Of a stretch of 64,000 nt of DNA, positions 1 to 8,262 are shown piece after piece. Position 1 is the stretch's first letter. Each line of letters begins with the position of its first letter. This DNA is from Verrucomicrobiota bacterium (GTDB lineage Bacteria > Verrucomicrobiota > Verrucomicrobiae > Opitutales > CG1-02-43-26), in NCBI GenBank assembly GCA_013289195.1, contig JABDAI010000002.1, positions 1 to 64,000 on the forward strand. The letters run 5' to 3'. The position numbers and the translations under genes are program-made. The notes under the pieces are model-generated. The model worked only from the letters and a program-made list of their open reading frames with translations. It did no database searches and had not been told where the DNA came from.

Positions 1-144
1 AAAACCACTGAGCATAAGCCTGAGAATATTTCCTAGTGAATGACGTTTTCCAGAAGGATTTCGAGGATCAGGTACTGAGTCTAGCAAAGTCCAAAGTCCT
101 GTGTCGATTGTATTGTCTGTTTCTTTAGTGGAATATTTTTTCAT
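1..144 (-). CDS. ISAs1-family transposase, N-terminal 48 residues (partial)
   Basis: The minus-strand frame opens with ATG at 144 and stays open to the window edge, giving 48 residues. It contains the segment LLDSVPDPRNPSGKRHSLGN followed by ILRLMLSGF. This matches the N-terminal 'transposase-associated' domain of ISAs1 (H-repeat) transposases, whose hallmark is a DPR-x-x-x-G-x-R-H-x-L-x-x-I-L motif. The DDE catalytic domain would lie outside the window, so whether the gene is intact is unknown. It sits next to the lipid/polyketide-like cluster and is transcribed away from it. Confidence 0.8.
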   Translation of the reverse strand, partial: MKKYSTKETDNTIDTGLWTLLDSVPDPRNPSGKRHSLGNILRLMLSGF

Positions 145-200
145 AATAAATATCTAATGTGGATATTTTTTATGAAAAATCGAGAACTAAATAGCCCTAC
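1..200 (-). mobile_element. 5' end of an ISAs1-family insertion sequence (cut by window edge)
   Basis: The segment holds the start of a transposase on the minus strand and, beyond its start codon, a likely outer end of the element. Read on the minus strand, the sequence at 183-200 begins GTAGGGCTATTTAG, which resembles the AGGGC-type ends I associate with ISAs1 elements. The exact terminus and any target duplication cannot be fixed because the other end lies outside the window. Family assignment rests on the encoded protein; the terminal repeat is an inference. Confidence 0.6.
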
Positions 201-275
201 TTTTTCCCGCCTTTTTCTATTTTTTGCTTTTCATTGTCCATTTTTTCATTAATGTATACTTTTTGCTAACCATTA

Positions 276-1511
276 ATGGATAAAAAAGATCGAATTGTCA
301 TCACTGGTATTGGGCTCACAGCTCCCAATGGCAATTCTATTGACGAATTTCGATATAATCTTCTTAACAACAAACCCAATATTCAGCGCATTGACATGCG
401 CTACATAGGTCCAGTGCTTGCCGGAGTATGCAATTACGACTCTTTAAAATATCAAAAACGCAAGGAAGTTCGCAATGGAACGCGCGCCGGTAGTATCGCG
501 ATCTATTGCTCTAACGAAGCGATTCATCATTCCAAAATAGATTGGGAAAATCTGAATAAATTTCGAGTCGGCATCTATCTAGGAATCACCGAACATGGCA
601 ACGTAGAGACAGAAGAGGAAATTTTTAACATTTCCCAATTTAACCATGATATAAAATACTGGAGCCATCACCACAATCCCCGTACTGTAGCCAATAACCC
701 AGCTGGTGAAGTTTCCATCAATTTAAAGGTTACTGGACCTCATTACACCATCGGAGCTGCCTGCGCCGCTGGCAATGCAGGTATTATTCATGCAACTCAA
801 ATGCTTAGACTTGGTGAAATCGACTTTGCCCTTGCAGGCGGCGTGAGTGAAAGCTGTCGCACCTTTGGCATCTTTGCTAGTTTCAAAAGCCAAGGCGCTC
901 TCGCTGAAAACGTCGATCCTAATAAGGCTTGCCGCCCCTTTGACCTTCATCGTAACGGCATAGTCGTAAGCGAAGGAGGCTGCGTCTATTGTCTCGAACG
1001 TCTCGAAGATGCCCTCAAGCGCGGTGCCAATATTATCGCAGAAATTGCAGGTTATTGCATTAATTCCGATGCAACGGATGCCGTTCTTCCAAATCCTGAG
1101 CGCCAAGCTCAATGTATGCTACACGCTCTCGAGAAATCCAAACTTTCACCTAAAGATATTTCTATACTCAGTACACACGCAACCGCTACTCACTTAGGTG
1201 ATATTCAAGAATGCGATGCCCTTCGTTTGGTCTTTAAAGATGCCCCACACACCTATATTAATAATACTAAAAGCTTCATTGGTCATACCATGGGTGCTGC
1301 TGGCGCTTTAGAACTTGCGGGCAATCTGGGTTCTTTTCGCGATGGTTACATTCATCCAACTATTAATATAGATAAGCTTGACCCCTTATGTGTTTTAAAT
1401 AATATTGTCTTAAATAATCCTGTTAAAGTGAAAGATATAAATTCTATTTTAAATAATTCCTTTGGCATGCTTGGCATAAACTCTGTTCTTATTGTAAAAA
1501 AATATAATTAG
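276..1511 (+). CDS. beta-ketoacyl-ACP synthase (FabF/KAS II-like)
   Basis: Condensing enzyme that elongates an acyl chain carried on acyl carrier protein. The 411 residues match the usual KAS II length. The thiolase-fold catalytic residues are visible: Cys163 in GAACAAGNAG, His301 in HATATHLGD, Lys332 and His337 in KSFIGHTMGAAG. The ATG at 276 puts the conserved RIVITGIGLTAPNG strand at the very N-terminus, but no ribosome-binding site precedes it. An acyl carrier protein gene starts 9 bp after the stop and a CrtI-like oxidoreductase follows, so this is more likely a dedicated pathway enzyme than the housekeeping FabF. The wobble positions are rich in C compared with the accessory genes. Family is certain; the product is unknown. 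Confidence 0.88.
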   Translation: MDKKDRIVITGIGLTAPNGNSIDEFRYNLLNNKPNIQRIDMRYIGPVLAGVCNYDSLKYQKRKEVRNGTRAGSIAIYCSNEAIHHSKIDWENLNKFRVGIYLGITEHGNVETEEEIFNISQFNHDIKYWSHHHNPRTVANNPAGEVSINLKVTGPHYTIGAACAAGNAGIIHATQMLRLGEIDFALAGGVSESCRTFGIFASFKSQGALAENVDPNKACRPFDLHRNGIVVSEGGCVYCLERLEDALKRGANIIAEIAGYCINSDATDAVLPNPERQAQCMLHALEKSKLSPKDISILSTHATATHLGDIQECDALRLVFKDAPHTYINNTKSFIGHTMGAAGALELAGNLGSFRDGYIHPTINIDKLDPLCVLNNIVLNNPVKVKDINSILNNSFGMLGINSVLIVKKYN

Positions 1512-1520
1512 TCTCAGTCG

Positions 1521-1781
1521 ATGACTCATCAAAAAGTAAAAGAAATCATTACCGATATTATCAGCAATATTGCTCCAGATGAAGATCTAAGCAATATCAA
1601 GCCTGACGTTCCACTTCGGGATCAATTAGAATTAGATTCTATGGACTTCCTCGATATCGTCATGGAATTGCGCAAAAAACATAACATTGAAGTACCAGAA
1701 ATGGACTATCCTCATTTAGCTTCTTTAGATAGTTGCGCTGCCTATCTTACACCTAAATTTCTTGCAAGTGCGAAGCCTTAA
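1521..1781 (+). CDS. acyl carrier protein
   Basis: An 86-residue acidic helical protein. Ser40 in the ELDSMDFLD motif is the expected site for the 4'-phosphopantetheine arm. It probably carries the chain built by the ketoacyl synthase encoded immediately upstream (9-bp gap, same strand, no ribosome-binding site in between). The motif is DSMD, a little different from the DSLD of housekeeping AcpP, which fits a specialised carrier. Translational coupling with the upstream gene is plausible. The cargo cannot be told from sequence. Confidence 0.88.
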   Translation: MTHQKVKEIITDIISNIAPDEDLSNIKPDVPLRDQLELDSMDFLDIVMELRKKHNIEVPEMDYPHLASLDSCAAYLTPKFLASAKP

Positions 1782-1790
1782 ATCCACTTG

Positions 1791-1822
1791 GCATTTCCTT
1801 TTCCTATCCGAAATTGAGGTTT
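1791..1822 (+). repeat. dispersed repeat, copy A (short end fragment)
   Basis: The core CTATCCGAAATTGAGGTTT (1804-1822) resembles the end of the 170-bp palindrome at 45306-45475 and the fragments at 8236 and 24101. It ends 8 bp before the next start codon. The GAGG in it is the only purine-rich stretch upstream of that gene, about 11 nt from the ATG, so it could double as a weak ribosome-binding site. Confidence 0.5.
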
Positions 1823-1830
1823 GAATAATC

Positions 1831-3264
1831 ATGGAAGGAGAGCATTTTGATGTTATCATCATCGGCGCAGGTTTATCTGGCCTAGCCGCAGGTATTCGTC
1901 TAGCCCTCTATGATAAAAAAGTCATCCTTTTAGAACGCCATAATGTTATCGGAGGTCTTAATAGCTTCTATAGCATAGCCGGCCGCAAATACGATGTTGG
2001 ACTCCATGCCATCACTAACTATGCCCCAAATATCAAGAAATCACCCCTAAATAAACTTTTCCGCCAACTTCGCATCCATCCGGGCGAATTTAATCTCAGT
2101 CCCCAAATACAATCTAGAATTATTTTTGATAATTGTAATTTACTTTTTAATAACAACTTAGATTTCCTAAAATCCCAAATTACTGAGCAATTCCCTAGCC
2201 AAATCGATGGATTTAACAAACTTTGTTCCACAATCGAAGAAGAATTTCTAGCGTTTACTCCTGAAAAAGAAACTCTTTCTGCCCTACCTATCATCGCAAA
2301 TTTTATCACAGATCCTCTTTTAATCCATCTATTGCTACTTCCCCCACTCTATTATGGTAGCCCTCTTGAAAATGATATTACATGGAATCAATTTGTCATA
2401 CTTTTTAAATCCATTTTTCTCGAAGGTCTTGCCAGACCCTATGAAGGTATTCGCCTCATACTTCGCATCTTAAAAGATAAATATAAATTTCTAGGTGGCA
2501 TACGCAAAATGAAATGTGGCGTACAACAAATCATTTCATCGAATAACCGGGTTGACAAACTCATTCTCGATGATGGTTCCTCTATTTCCGCCAATCATAT
2601 TATATCATCCATTGGCCTTCCAGAAACTTTAAATCTATGCTCCCCGCCACCATCATCTTCTACAAATTATAAAAATACCATCGGCAAAATATCTTTCATT
2701 GAAACTGCCTCCATTATTAAGGATCAACCAAAAAACTTAGGCTGGAATGATACCATCATTTTCTTTAACGATTCTAAACAACTTCATTACAATGCCCCCC
2801 AGAGTTTAGTAAATACTCATTCTGGTGTAATCTGCATTCCAAATAACTACGATTATCCTAACAAACAAGAACTTCCTGAAGGTATCATACGCACCACCGT
2901 CCTAGGGAATTACGATTTATGGAATAAACTTCCCCAAGAAGAATATCACAATGAAAAAAGATACTGGTTCGATATTATTCATCAAAAAGCTCTTACTTTT
3001 TTACCTCAAATCCCCTCAAATCACTTGAATTCGATTATTCTAGCCCAAGATATGTTTACTCCCAAAACAATCAATAAATATACTGGACGCTTGAATGGGG
3101 CTGTTTACGGCAGCACCCAAAAAAATTTCTCAGGCAATACTCATTTAAAGAATCTTTATATTTGCGGAACCGATCAAGGCCTTCTCGGCATCACCGGCTC
3201 CATGCTCAGTGGCATTACTATCGCTAATAAACTTGTTTTAACTCAAAACTCCAGTTTCGATTAA
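1831..3264 (+). CDS. FAD-dependent oxidoreductase, phytoene desaturase (CrtI)-like
   Basis: A 477-residue flavoenzyme. The N-terminal dinucleotide-binding fold shows VIIIGAGLSGLAAG at residues 8-21 and an acidic residue at the end of the second strand (LLERHNVIGG). The C-terminus carries the second FAD-contact region (LYICGTDQGLLGITGSMLSG), typical of CrtI/amine-oxidase-superfamily desaturases, isomerases and saturases. It follows a ketoacyl synthase and ACP on the same strand, so its substrate may be an ACP-bound or released acyl or polyene chain rather than a carotenoid; no phytoene synthase is visible in the window. The ATG is preceded by a dispersed-repeat fragment. Substrate and exact reaction are not predictable. 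Confidence 0.75.
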   Translation: MEGEHFDVIIIGAGLSGLAAGIRLALYDKKVILLERHNVIGGLNSFYSIAGRKYDVGLHAITNYAPNIKKSPLNKLFRQLRIHPGEFNLSPQIQSRIIFDNCNLLFNNNLDFLKSQITEQFPSQIDGFNKLCSTIEEEFLAFTPEKETLSALPIIANFITDPLLIHLLLLPPLYYGSPLENDITWNQFVILFKSIFLEGLARPYEGIRLILRILKDKYKFLGGIRKMKCGVQQIISSNNRVDKLILDDGSSISANHIISSIGLPETLNLCSPPPSSSTNYKNTIGKISFIETASIIKDQPKNLGWNDTIIFFNDSKQLHYNAPQSLVNTHSGVICIPNNYDYPNKQELPEGIIRTTVLGNYDLWNKLPQEEYHNEKRYWFDIIHQKALTFLPQIPSNHLNSIILAQDMFTPKTINKYTGRLNGAVYGSTQKNFSGNTHLKNLYICGTDQGLLGITGSMLSGITIANKLVLTQNSSFD

Positions 3265-3472
3265 GTTAAACTTAGCCCAAACTAGGATTGAAAACAATCC
3301 AAGTTAAATTACATAAAACATACAATAAAACCGCTATTACTATCCAAAATAATCTGATTCCTGTTTTCTTATTATTTTTCATGTTCTTTAATTTCAGATA
3401 TTGCCATACAACAAGTCTTCATTTTAAAAATTATGAAATATTTATTCTTTTTCGTTCAAGAAGTCAAACTTT
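3265..3472. other. intergenic spacer between convergent genes
   Basis: This is an AT-rich stretch between the converging oxidoreductase and ABC transporter genes. A short open frame exists here but has no family resemblance and no plausible start context. I see no strong hairpin followed by a T-run. Confidence 0.4.
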
Positions 3473-5506
3473 TCATTTGATAAGCCCAAGCTTGATCTTA
3501 TCGTCTTCAATTTGAAGCACATGGGTATTGAGTCCATGATTTTCTTCATGATTGGAATAAAGAACCGTACATCCATTAGATAATGAAGACTTGTCTTTCA
3601 GGGTTTCTCGAAGAAGGTCCACCATTATTTTCTGCGTAGGAACATCAACACTGTTAAAGGGCTCGTCTAAAACAAGGAATTTAATTTCTTGAGTCTTTAA
3701 TTTTAGTAGAATATTGCAAAATGCTATTCGTTTGCGTTCACCGTCACTCAGTGATTTCAACCAATTTGTAGTTTGGAAAACTTTCGCCTTTTGATTTCCT
3801 ATTGAAGAAAGATTTACTAAATTATTATAAATATGTTCTCGCAGATGGAGTTTTTTCAGTATAGTTTTAATCGAATTTATCGTTGGATCTTCGCTCTTAT
3901 TGTTGTTTTGAGAATGAATTTTTCTAGGATAACAAATAGTTTGCAAAAGAGGTTCGTCGGGCCCTAAAATATAGGGCGTTGAAGGAAGGAAAAATGTTTT
4001 GCCTTTAGGTAAAGTACAGTTACCTTCGAAATGCTCCCAAATTCCTCGAAAAACCTTCAAAACTGTTGTCTTTCCACAACCTGTTGTCCCTTTCAGATGC
4101 GTTATAGTACCTTTGCCTAGAGTGAAGTTTCCTGTAATTTTTCTTTGCCCTTTTGCATCCAAATTAATAATTCCTGAAAATCCAACTGTCGGCGAATCGA
4201 CCAGCTTTTTCTCAATCTCTATTCGCTTCGATTTCCATATTTCACGACCTTTCTTAAAATCTTTTAATCGACCCACACTCGAGTCTATTTTCTTAATTTT
4301 TTTAAAGTTCTTACTTGACCAATTTAAACCCTTAGTAACATAACTCAAATTTCGTGTAAACGTGATTACTAAATTTTTTGCTATAGATCCATTACGAACA
4401 CTTTTCAGTAAAACTAAAATAGGAACTAGCCATTCTATATTTGAAGTGGCCTCGCGAATCCAAAATTTTGCAGATTTTGCAAAATGAAATCCTCTCTTCG
4501 CTTTATGTTCCTCTCCTAATGAATCAATTAATTTATGTGATTCAAATGCTTCCCCATCTAAAAAGCTAATATTCCCCCCATTAAGACCAGCATTAATTAT
4601 TTGATTAGCAATAAGATCTTTAAGTCTATTCATTCTTTCAAAACAATGAATCATAGGCCTTTCAACAATTTTAAATAATATACTCACAGCCAATGAATAG
4701 GCCAAACTTAAAACAATAAATTGGGGCACTTGAATTGGAAAAAAGTACAATGGAAGAATGAAAGATGGCGACATTTTATTTAAATCGTATAAGGCCGTTG
4801 CACAATCTAGCATGGTATTGATACGAGTATTCCATAATCCTATCAGACCTGTTTGATTACTGACATCATCATAGAGCCTAGAAATTTTTCCGCCTACCTT
4901 CTCTTTACCTGGATTTTCATTGGTTTCAGCATTTTCATTGTCATTAATATCATATATATTATAATCTGAAAATAACTTTAATGTTAAATCACACTGATCT
5001 TTAAATACAATTGCATTGTTTAATAGAAATTTTAGAAGCTTATTAAAAACATCTACAGTAGATTTAATCCCAACTGCATAGAAGAATTCCCATAAACAGG
5101 TATCAAATTCCTTATCATAATTGGCCTCACTGATAGTAGTATTATCCGCTTGCAACCAAATAGCGTTTAAATCTTTCTCAGTCTTATCTAAATGTCTGTT
5201 TACCCATACTTTCGATACCATACAACTAACCATTCCAATTAATAGAAAATTATTTAATACCTTCGCTCGACTAAAACCAAAATTCTTACTAAAAATCTCA
5301 TATCCATGCTTTAAAAGAACCGTAGGTATGATATTCTCCTGGATCGTTTGCACTACCTGAACCGGAATATAGAGTAATGTACGAATAGGCTTAAGAATAA
5401 TATCCCTGCCGCAATAGATTTTGCAACGTTTAGTTATAGATTCTACAGAACTTACAGTCTGATTGCTTGATTTAGATTTATTTGTTTTATTATATTGTAC
5501 CTTCAT
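3473..5506 (-). CDS. ABC transporter, fused membrane and ATPase domains (ABCD/YddA-like)
   Basis: A 677-residue half-transporter. The N-terminal half has several hydrophobic segments (about 82-98, 246-282 and 356-370). The C-terminal ATPase has Walker A GTTGCGKTT (473-481), signature LSDGE (586-590) and Walker B KFLVLDEPF (609-617). The sequence after Walker A (FRGIWEHFEGNCTLPKGKTF, then FLPSTPYILGPDEPLLQTICYP-type text) is the pattern of the ABCD group, which includes peroxisomal fatty-acyl transporters and bacterial YddA and SbmA-related proteins. It probably homodimerises in the inner membrane. The substrate is unknown: fatty acids, peptides or cofactors are all possible. The signature has SD in place of SG. 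It is strongly AT-biased and diverges from a TPR gene across an extremely AT-rich spacer. Confidence 0.75.
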   Translation of the reverse strand: MKVQYNKTNKSKSSNQTVSSVESITKRCKIYCGRDIILKPIRTLLYIPVQVVQTIQENIIPTVLLKHGYEIFSKNFGFSRAKVLNNFLLIGMVSCMVSKVWVNRHLDKTEKDLNAIWLQADNTTISEANYDKEFDTCLWEFFYAVGIKSTVDVFNKLLKFLLNNAIVFKDQCDLTLKLFSDYNIYDINDNENAETNENPGKEKVGGKISRLYDDVSNQTGLIGLWNTRINTMLDCATALYDLNKMSPSFILPLYFFPIQVPQFIVLSLAYSLAVSILFKIVERPMIHCFERMNRLKDLIANQIINAGLNGGNISFLDGEAFESHKLIDSLGEEHKAKRGFHFAKSAKFWIREATSNIEWLVPILVLLKSVRNGSIAKNLVITFTRNLSYVTKGLNWSSKNFKKIKKIDSSVGRLKDFKKGREIWKSKRIEIEKKLVDSPTVGFSGIINLDAKGQRKITGNFTLGKGTITHLKGTTGCGKTTVLKVFRGIWEHFEGNCTLPKGKTFFLPSTPYILGPDEPLLQTICYPRKIHSQNNNKSEDPTINSIKTILKKLHLREHIYNNLVNLSSIGNQKAKVFQTTNWLKSLSDGERKRIAFCNILLKLKTQEIKFLVLDEPFNSVDVPTQKIMVDLLRETLKDKSSLSNGCTVLYSNHEENHGLNTHVLQIEDDKIKLGLIK

Positions 5507-5830
5507 TTTTAATATTATTTAATCTGTTAATATCAATTTGATAATTATTGCATTTATATTTATAATGCAAAAAATCAGAGTATTGTCAATAATCAAAAAA
5601 TTAATTACCAATATAATTAAGTATTTCTGATTAAAATTAATAGATTAAATCAAAATATTAGTATTAAAAAATATTAAGAAATATATTTTAAAAAATCCTT
5701 GATTAATTATTTAAATCAACATATATTTGCTCATTCAAATAATCAAAAACATATATAATTTAATAAATATTAATTTTTAAACATTATTTTTATAATAAAA
5801 AATCATAAATAATATAAAAAATATCAAACC
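5507..5830. promoter_or_regulatory. extremely AT-rich divergent intergenic region
   Basis: About 320 bp of nearly pure A and T separate two divergent genes, so both promoters should lie here. A small hairpin, TTGCATT with AATGCAA, occurs at 5548-5570. So many TATAAT-like hexamers are possible that no single promoter can be chosen. The composition is well below that of the surrounding coding DNA and is compatible with acquired DNA or a binding region for a nucleoid protein. Confidence 0.5.
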
Positions 5831-8254
5831 ATGAAAAGAACGTCAGATTCAACCAATTTAGCAGCAAATAATCAAAATACTAAAAAACCAAAATTATCCA
5901 ATTTCTCTAATACAGAAATGCCTGTAGAATCCGGTGTATCACCTAATGGTACATCAAAAGCAAAATTCATTTCTCACTGCGACAATATCCCCGATTCTTT
6001 AATGAGTCACAGAACCTGCGAACAATCATTAAAGATCGAAAAAGAAACACAGCCTGCAACTTCGAAGGAATTACGAGAAGAAATCGCGCGTGCTCAAGCA
6101 CTTAATCAACAAAATAAAGTCTTCAACCTTCGTTGCGTTTTAGGATTAAACAAAGATGCTTCCCTTGATGAAATATACTTTCTTGCCTCTTTTTATTTCA
6201 ATAATAAAGAATTTAATAATGCCAAATCTTGTTTCGAAAGAATGCTGCGTCGTTTGGACGGATCTCAAAAATTGGAGATTCTTATAAAACTCGTTATTTG
6301 TTGTGAGCATGAAGACAATATTGATGGCGCCATCTATTACTTGTGGGAAGCTAAATTCCTTGTTCATGAAAATGAACCTAAGTCTCTTCATATCTGTTTA
6401 GAATTAAATCGTTTATATGAACAGCAATTGAATTTTTATAAAAATCATGAAGATACAACACAAATAATAAAAAATTTTCAAAGAATAAACAAAGAAATTT
6501 TGATTCACGCTTCAGATCTAGAAAACAAAACGAATGCTTTTGACCGCATTTTAAATTTAATTTTAAATATGGAAGATTTTTCTCTTATATTCCCAAAATT
6601 ATTTACGTTCTATCTTTTTCTTCAAAGTCATCATTTTTTTGATTTTATGTCCATAATTTTGGACAAAATTAATAACTCTATTAATCATCGCGATACAACT
6701 GTAATTCAAAAAATCGATGGATTGGTTACGTTAATTAAAATTCATAAAAATAATAATGATGAAAATAGTTTATTCAATGATTTCCAACGCCTCTTCACAC
6801 TAGTTGCCATCAATAATTTATGGAATAAACATTCCAGTGAAATCCTTTTAGACTGCATGGATTATTTTATTTTAAACAATCATAAAGAAAAATTTATCGA
6901 ATTCTGTCATTTTGCTTTAAAACTTCAACTCGATAATAGCGACAAATTTGAAATCCTAAAAAACCTAACCTTTTTTTATCTTGAAAATAAAGATTTGCAA
7001 AATGCTATTGAGACTTATAAAGAAACAATTTTGATAGGATGGAATAGAGATTTCATAAAAGATTTGCTTTCCAATCCACGGTTTGGTTTCACATCACAGC
7101 TAGCACGTATTCAAAACATGCAAACTAATATTCAGACGGATTTTCTATACGAATTAGCTTGCCGATACGACTTCTGGTATGGCCCGTACAAATTAACTGA
7201 TGCTCAATGGGATAATATATTTGAAAAAGAAATTAATGGAGATACATTAGTTCACTTACTGCTCTCTCAGTATCTTACTGTTTCTCAAGAAGAATATTCT
7301 ATAAAAGATTATCCAAAGGTTTGTTTAAATAATGATCTTTTTTTCCGCAATAATTCTGCTATCGAATTATGGAATAAATTACCTGAAAGAGATATCGATA
7401 ATCTTGATCAGAAAACTTGGGATTCTCTGATCGAAGATTGTATAAAAATCTCTAATCAATTAAATGATAATGATCAAACCCTAAGTAAAAAAATAAAAAA
7501 ATATTTCAAATTATGCATAAGATCTAAGTACATACTTACTGATGATAAAGCTAATTTTATTATTTCTCGAACAGTTGCAGTAATGGATATGTTAAAATAT
7601 TATTTTACAGAATTTGAAAATCCTAAATTATCCAAAACAGAAAAAGAAAAAATTCAAGCAAAGCTTCAGGGAGGAATATCTATTATAGCAGATGGAAGTA
7701 AAAAATGTTCTGACTTGGCTATTGCAGCCCTTACTGATATCGAAAATCATTTCAAGCTATCAAAATTTCCTGAGCATCAAGCGAATATATTTATAAATAT
7801 GTTCAAACTTTGGGCCATTCAACACAAATTAACTAAGAATGATCAGCCTGAGCAAACTGAAACATATTTATACTATGCATTAAAATTCAATTCATTATTA
7901 GGATTGGGCATGAACGATAGTACCATTGAGGAAGTGATGCGCTATCCTGATCACGCTATTATACTCCCTGATGTAGAGGCCCTCTCACTTTTATGTACGA
8001 CTTTTAGCACAAAAAATCTTATCGATTTCACTTCATCTTTAAGTATATTTAATATTATGTTTCAAAATGAAAAAGACAACGCACTTAAAGAAAAACAAGC
8101 CGAGTATTTAAATACTTATAATCTAGATAATCAAGAAGAAGCGGGAAAAAGACGCGAAGGGATTGCGGAAGAATTAAAAGCAATACCTGATATTTTTTAC
8201 CGTATCAAAGCTCTTCAAATGTATTTAGATGCTGGTTTTCTTATCCCGAACTGA
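5831..8254 (+). CDS. large TPR-type repeat protein, function unknown
   Basis: An 807-residue, largely helical protein with no signal peptide or clear membrane span. A polar N-terminus of about 80 residues rich in Asn, Ser and Lys precedes helical repeats. The clearest TPR-like unit is around residues 115-145 (DEIYFLASFYFNNKEFNNAK); others follow near 150-180 and 390-410. Such proteins usually act as protein-protein scaffolds. The very AT-rich codon use and the disordered N-terminus are typical of accessory or effector-like genes in host-associated bacteria, but no secretion signal can be demonstrated. It diverges from the ABC transporter and converges on nuoN. Its last codons and stop lie inside a dispersed-repeat fragment. 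Confidence 0.6.
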   Translation: MKRTSDSTNLAANNQNTKKPKLSNFSNTEMPVESGVSPNGTSKAKFISHCDNIPDSLMSHRTCEQSLKIEKETQPATSKELREEIARAQALNQQNKVFNLRCVLGLNKDASLDEIYFLASFYFNNKEFNNAKSCFERMLRRLDGSQKLEILIKLVICCEHEDNIDGAIYYLWEAKFLVHENEPKSLHICLELNRLYEQQLNFYKNHEDTTQIIKNFQRINKEILIHASDLENKTNAFDRILNLILNMEDFSLIFPKLFTFYLFLQSHHFFDFMSIILDKINNSINHRDTTVIQKIDGLVTLIKIHKNNNDENSLFNDFQRLFTLVAINNLWNKHSSEILLDCMDYFILNNHKEKFIEFCHFALKLQLDNSDKFEILKNLTFFYLENKDLQNAIETYKETILIGWNRDFIKDLLSNPRFGFTSQLARIQNMQTNIQTDFLYELACRYDFWYGPYKLTDAQWDNIFEKEINGDTLVHLLLSQYLTVSQEEYSIKDYPKVCLNNDLFFRNNSAIELWNKLPERDIDNLDQKTWDSLIEDCIKISNQLNDNDQTLSKKIKKYFKLCIRSKYILTDDKANFIISRTVAVMDMLKYYFTEFENPKLSKTEKEKIQAKLQGGISIIADGSKKCSDLAIAALTDIENHFKLSKFPEHQANIFINMFKLWAIQHKLTKNDQPEQTETYLYYALKFNSLLGLGMNDSTIEEVMRYPDHAIILPDVEALSLLCTTFSTKNLIDFTSSLSIFNIMFQNEKDNALKEKQAEYLNTYNLDNQEEAGKRREGIAEELKAIPDIFYRIKALQMYLDAGFLIPN

Positions 8255-8259
8255 GGTTA
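8236..8259 (+). repeat. dispersed repeat, copy B (overlaps a stop codon)
   Basis: The core CTTATCCCGAACTGAGGTTA nearly matches copy C near 24131-24152 (CTTATACCGAACTGAGGTTT). The TGA inside it is the stop codon of the TPR gene, so the repeat supplies the final residues. It lies in the short gap between two convergent genes. Confidence 0.5.
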
Positions 8260-8262
8260 AGA

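Noticed and set aside
723..1112. Open frame on the minus strand inside the ketoacyl synthase gene
   Set aside because: It is a shadow of a well-supported gene; its composition follows the complement of that gene's codons and it resembles no family.
3288..3515. Short plus-strand frame after the CrtI-like gene
   Set aside because: No convincing start, no family resemblance, and it runs into the 3' end of the ABC transporter gene on the other strand.
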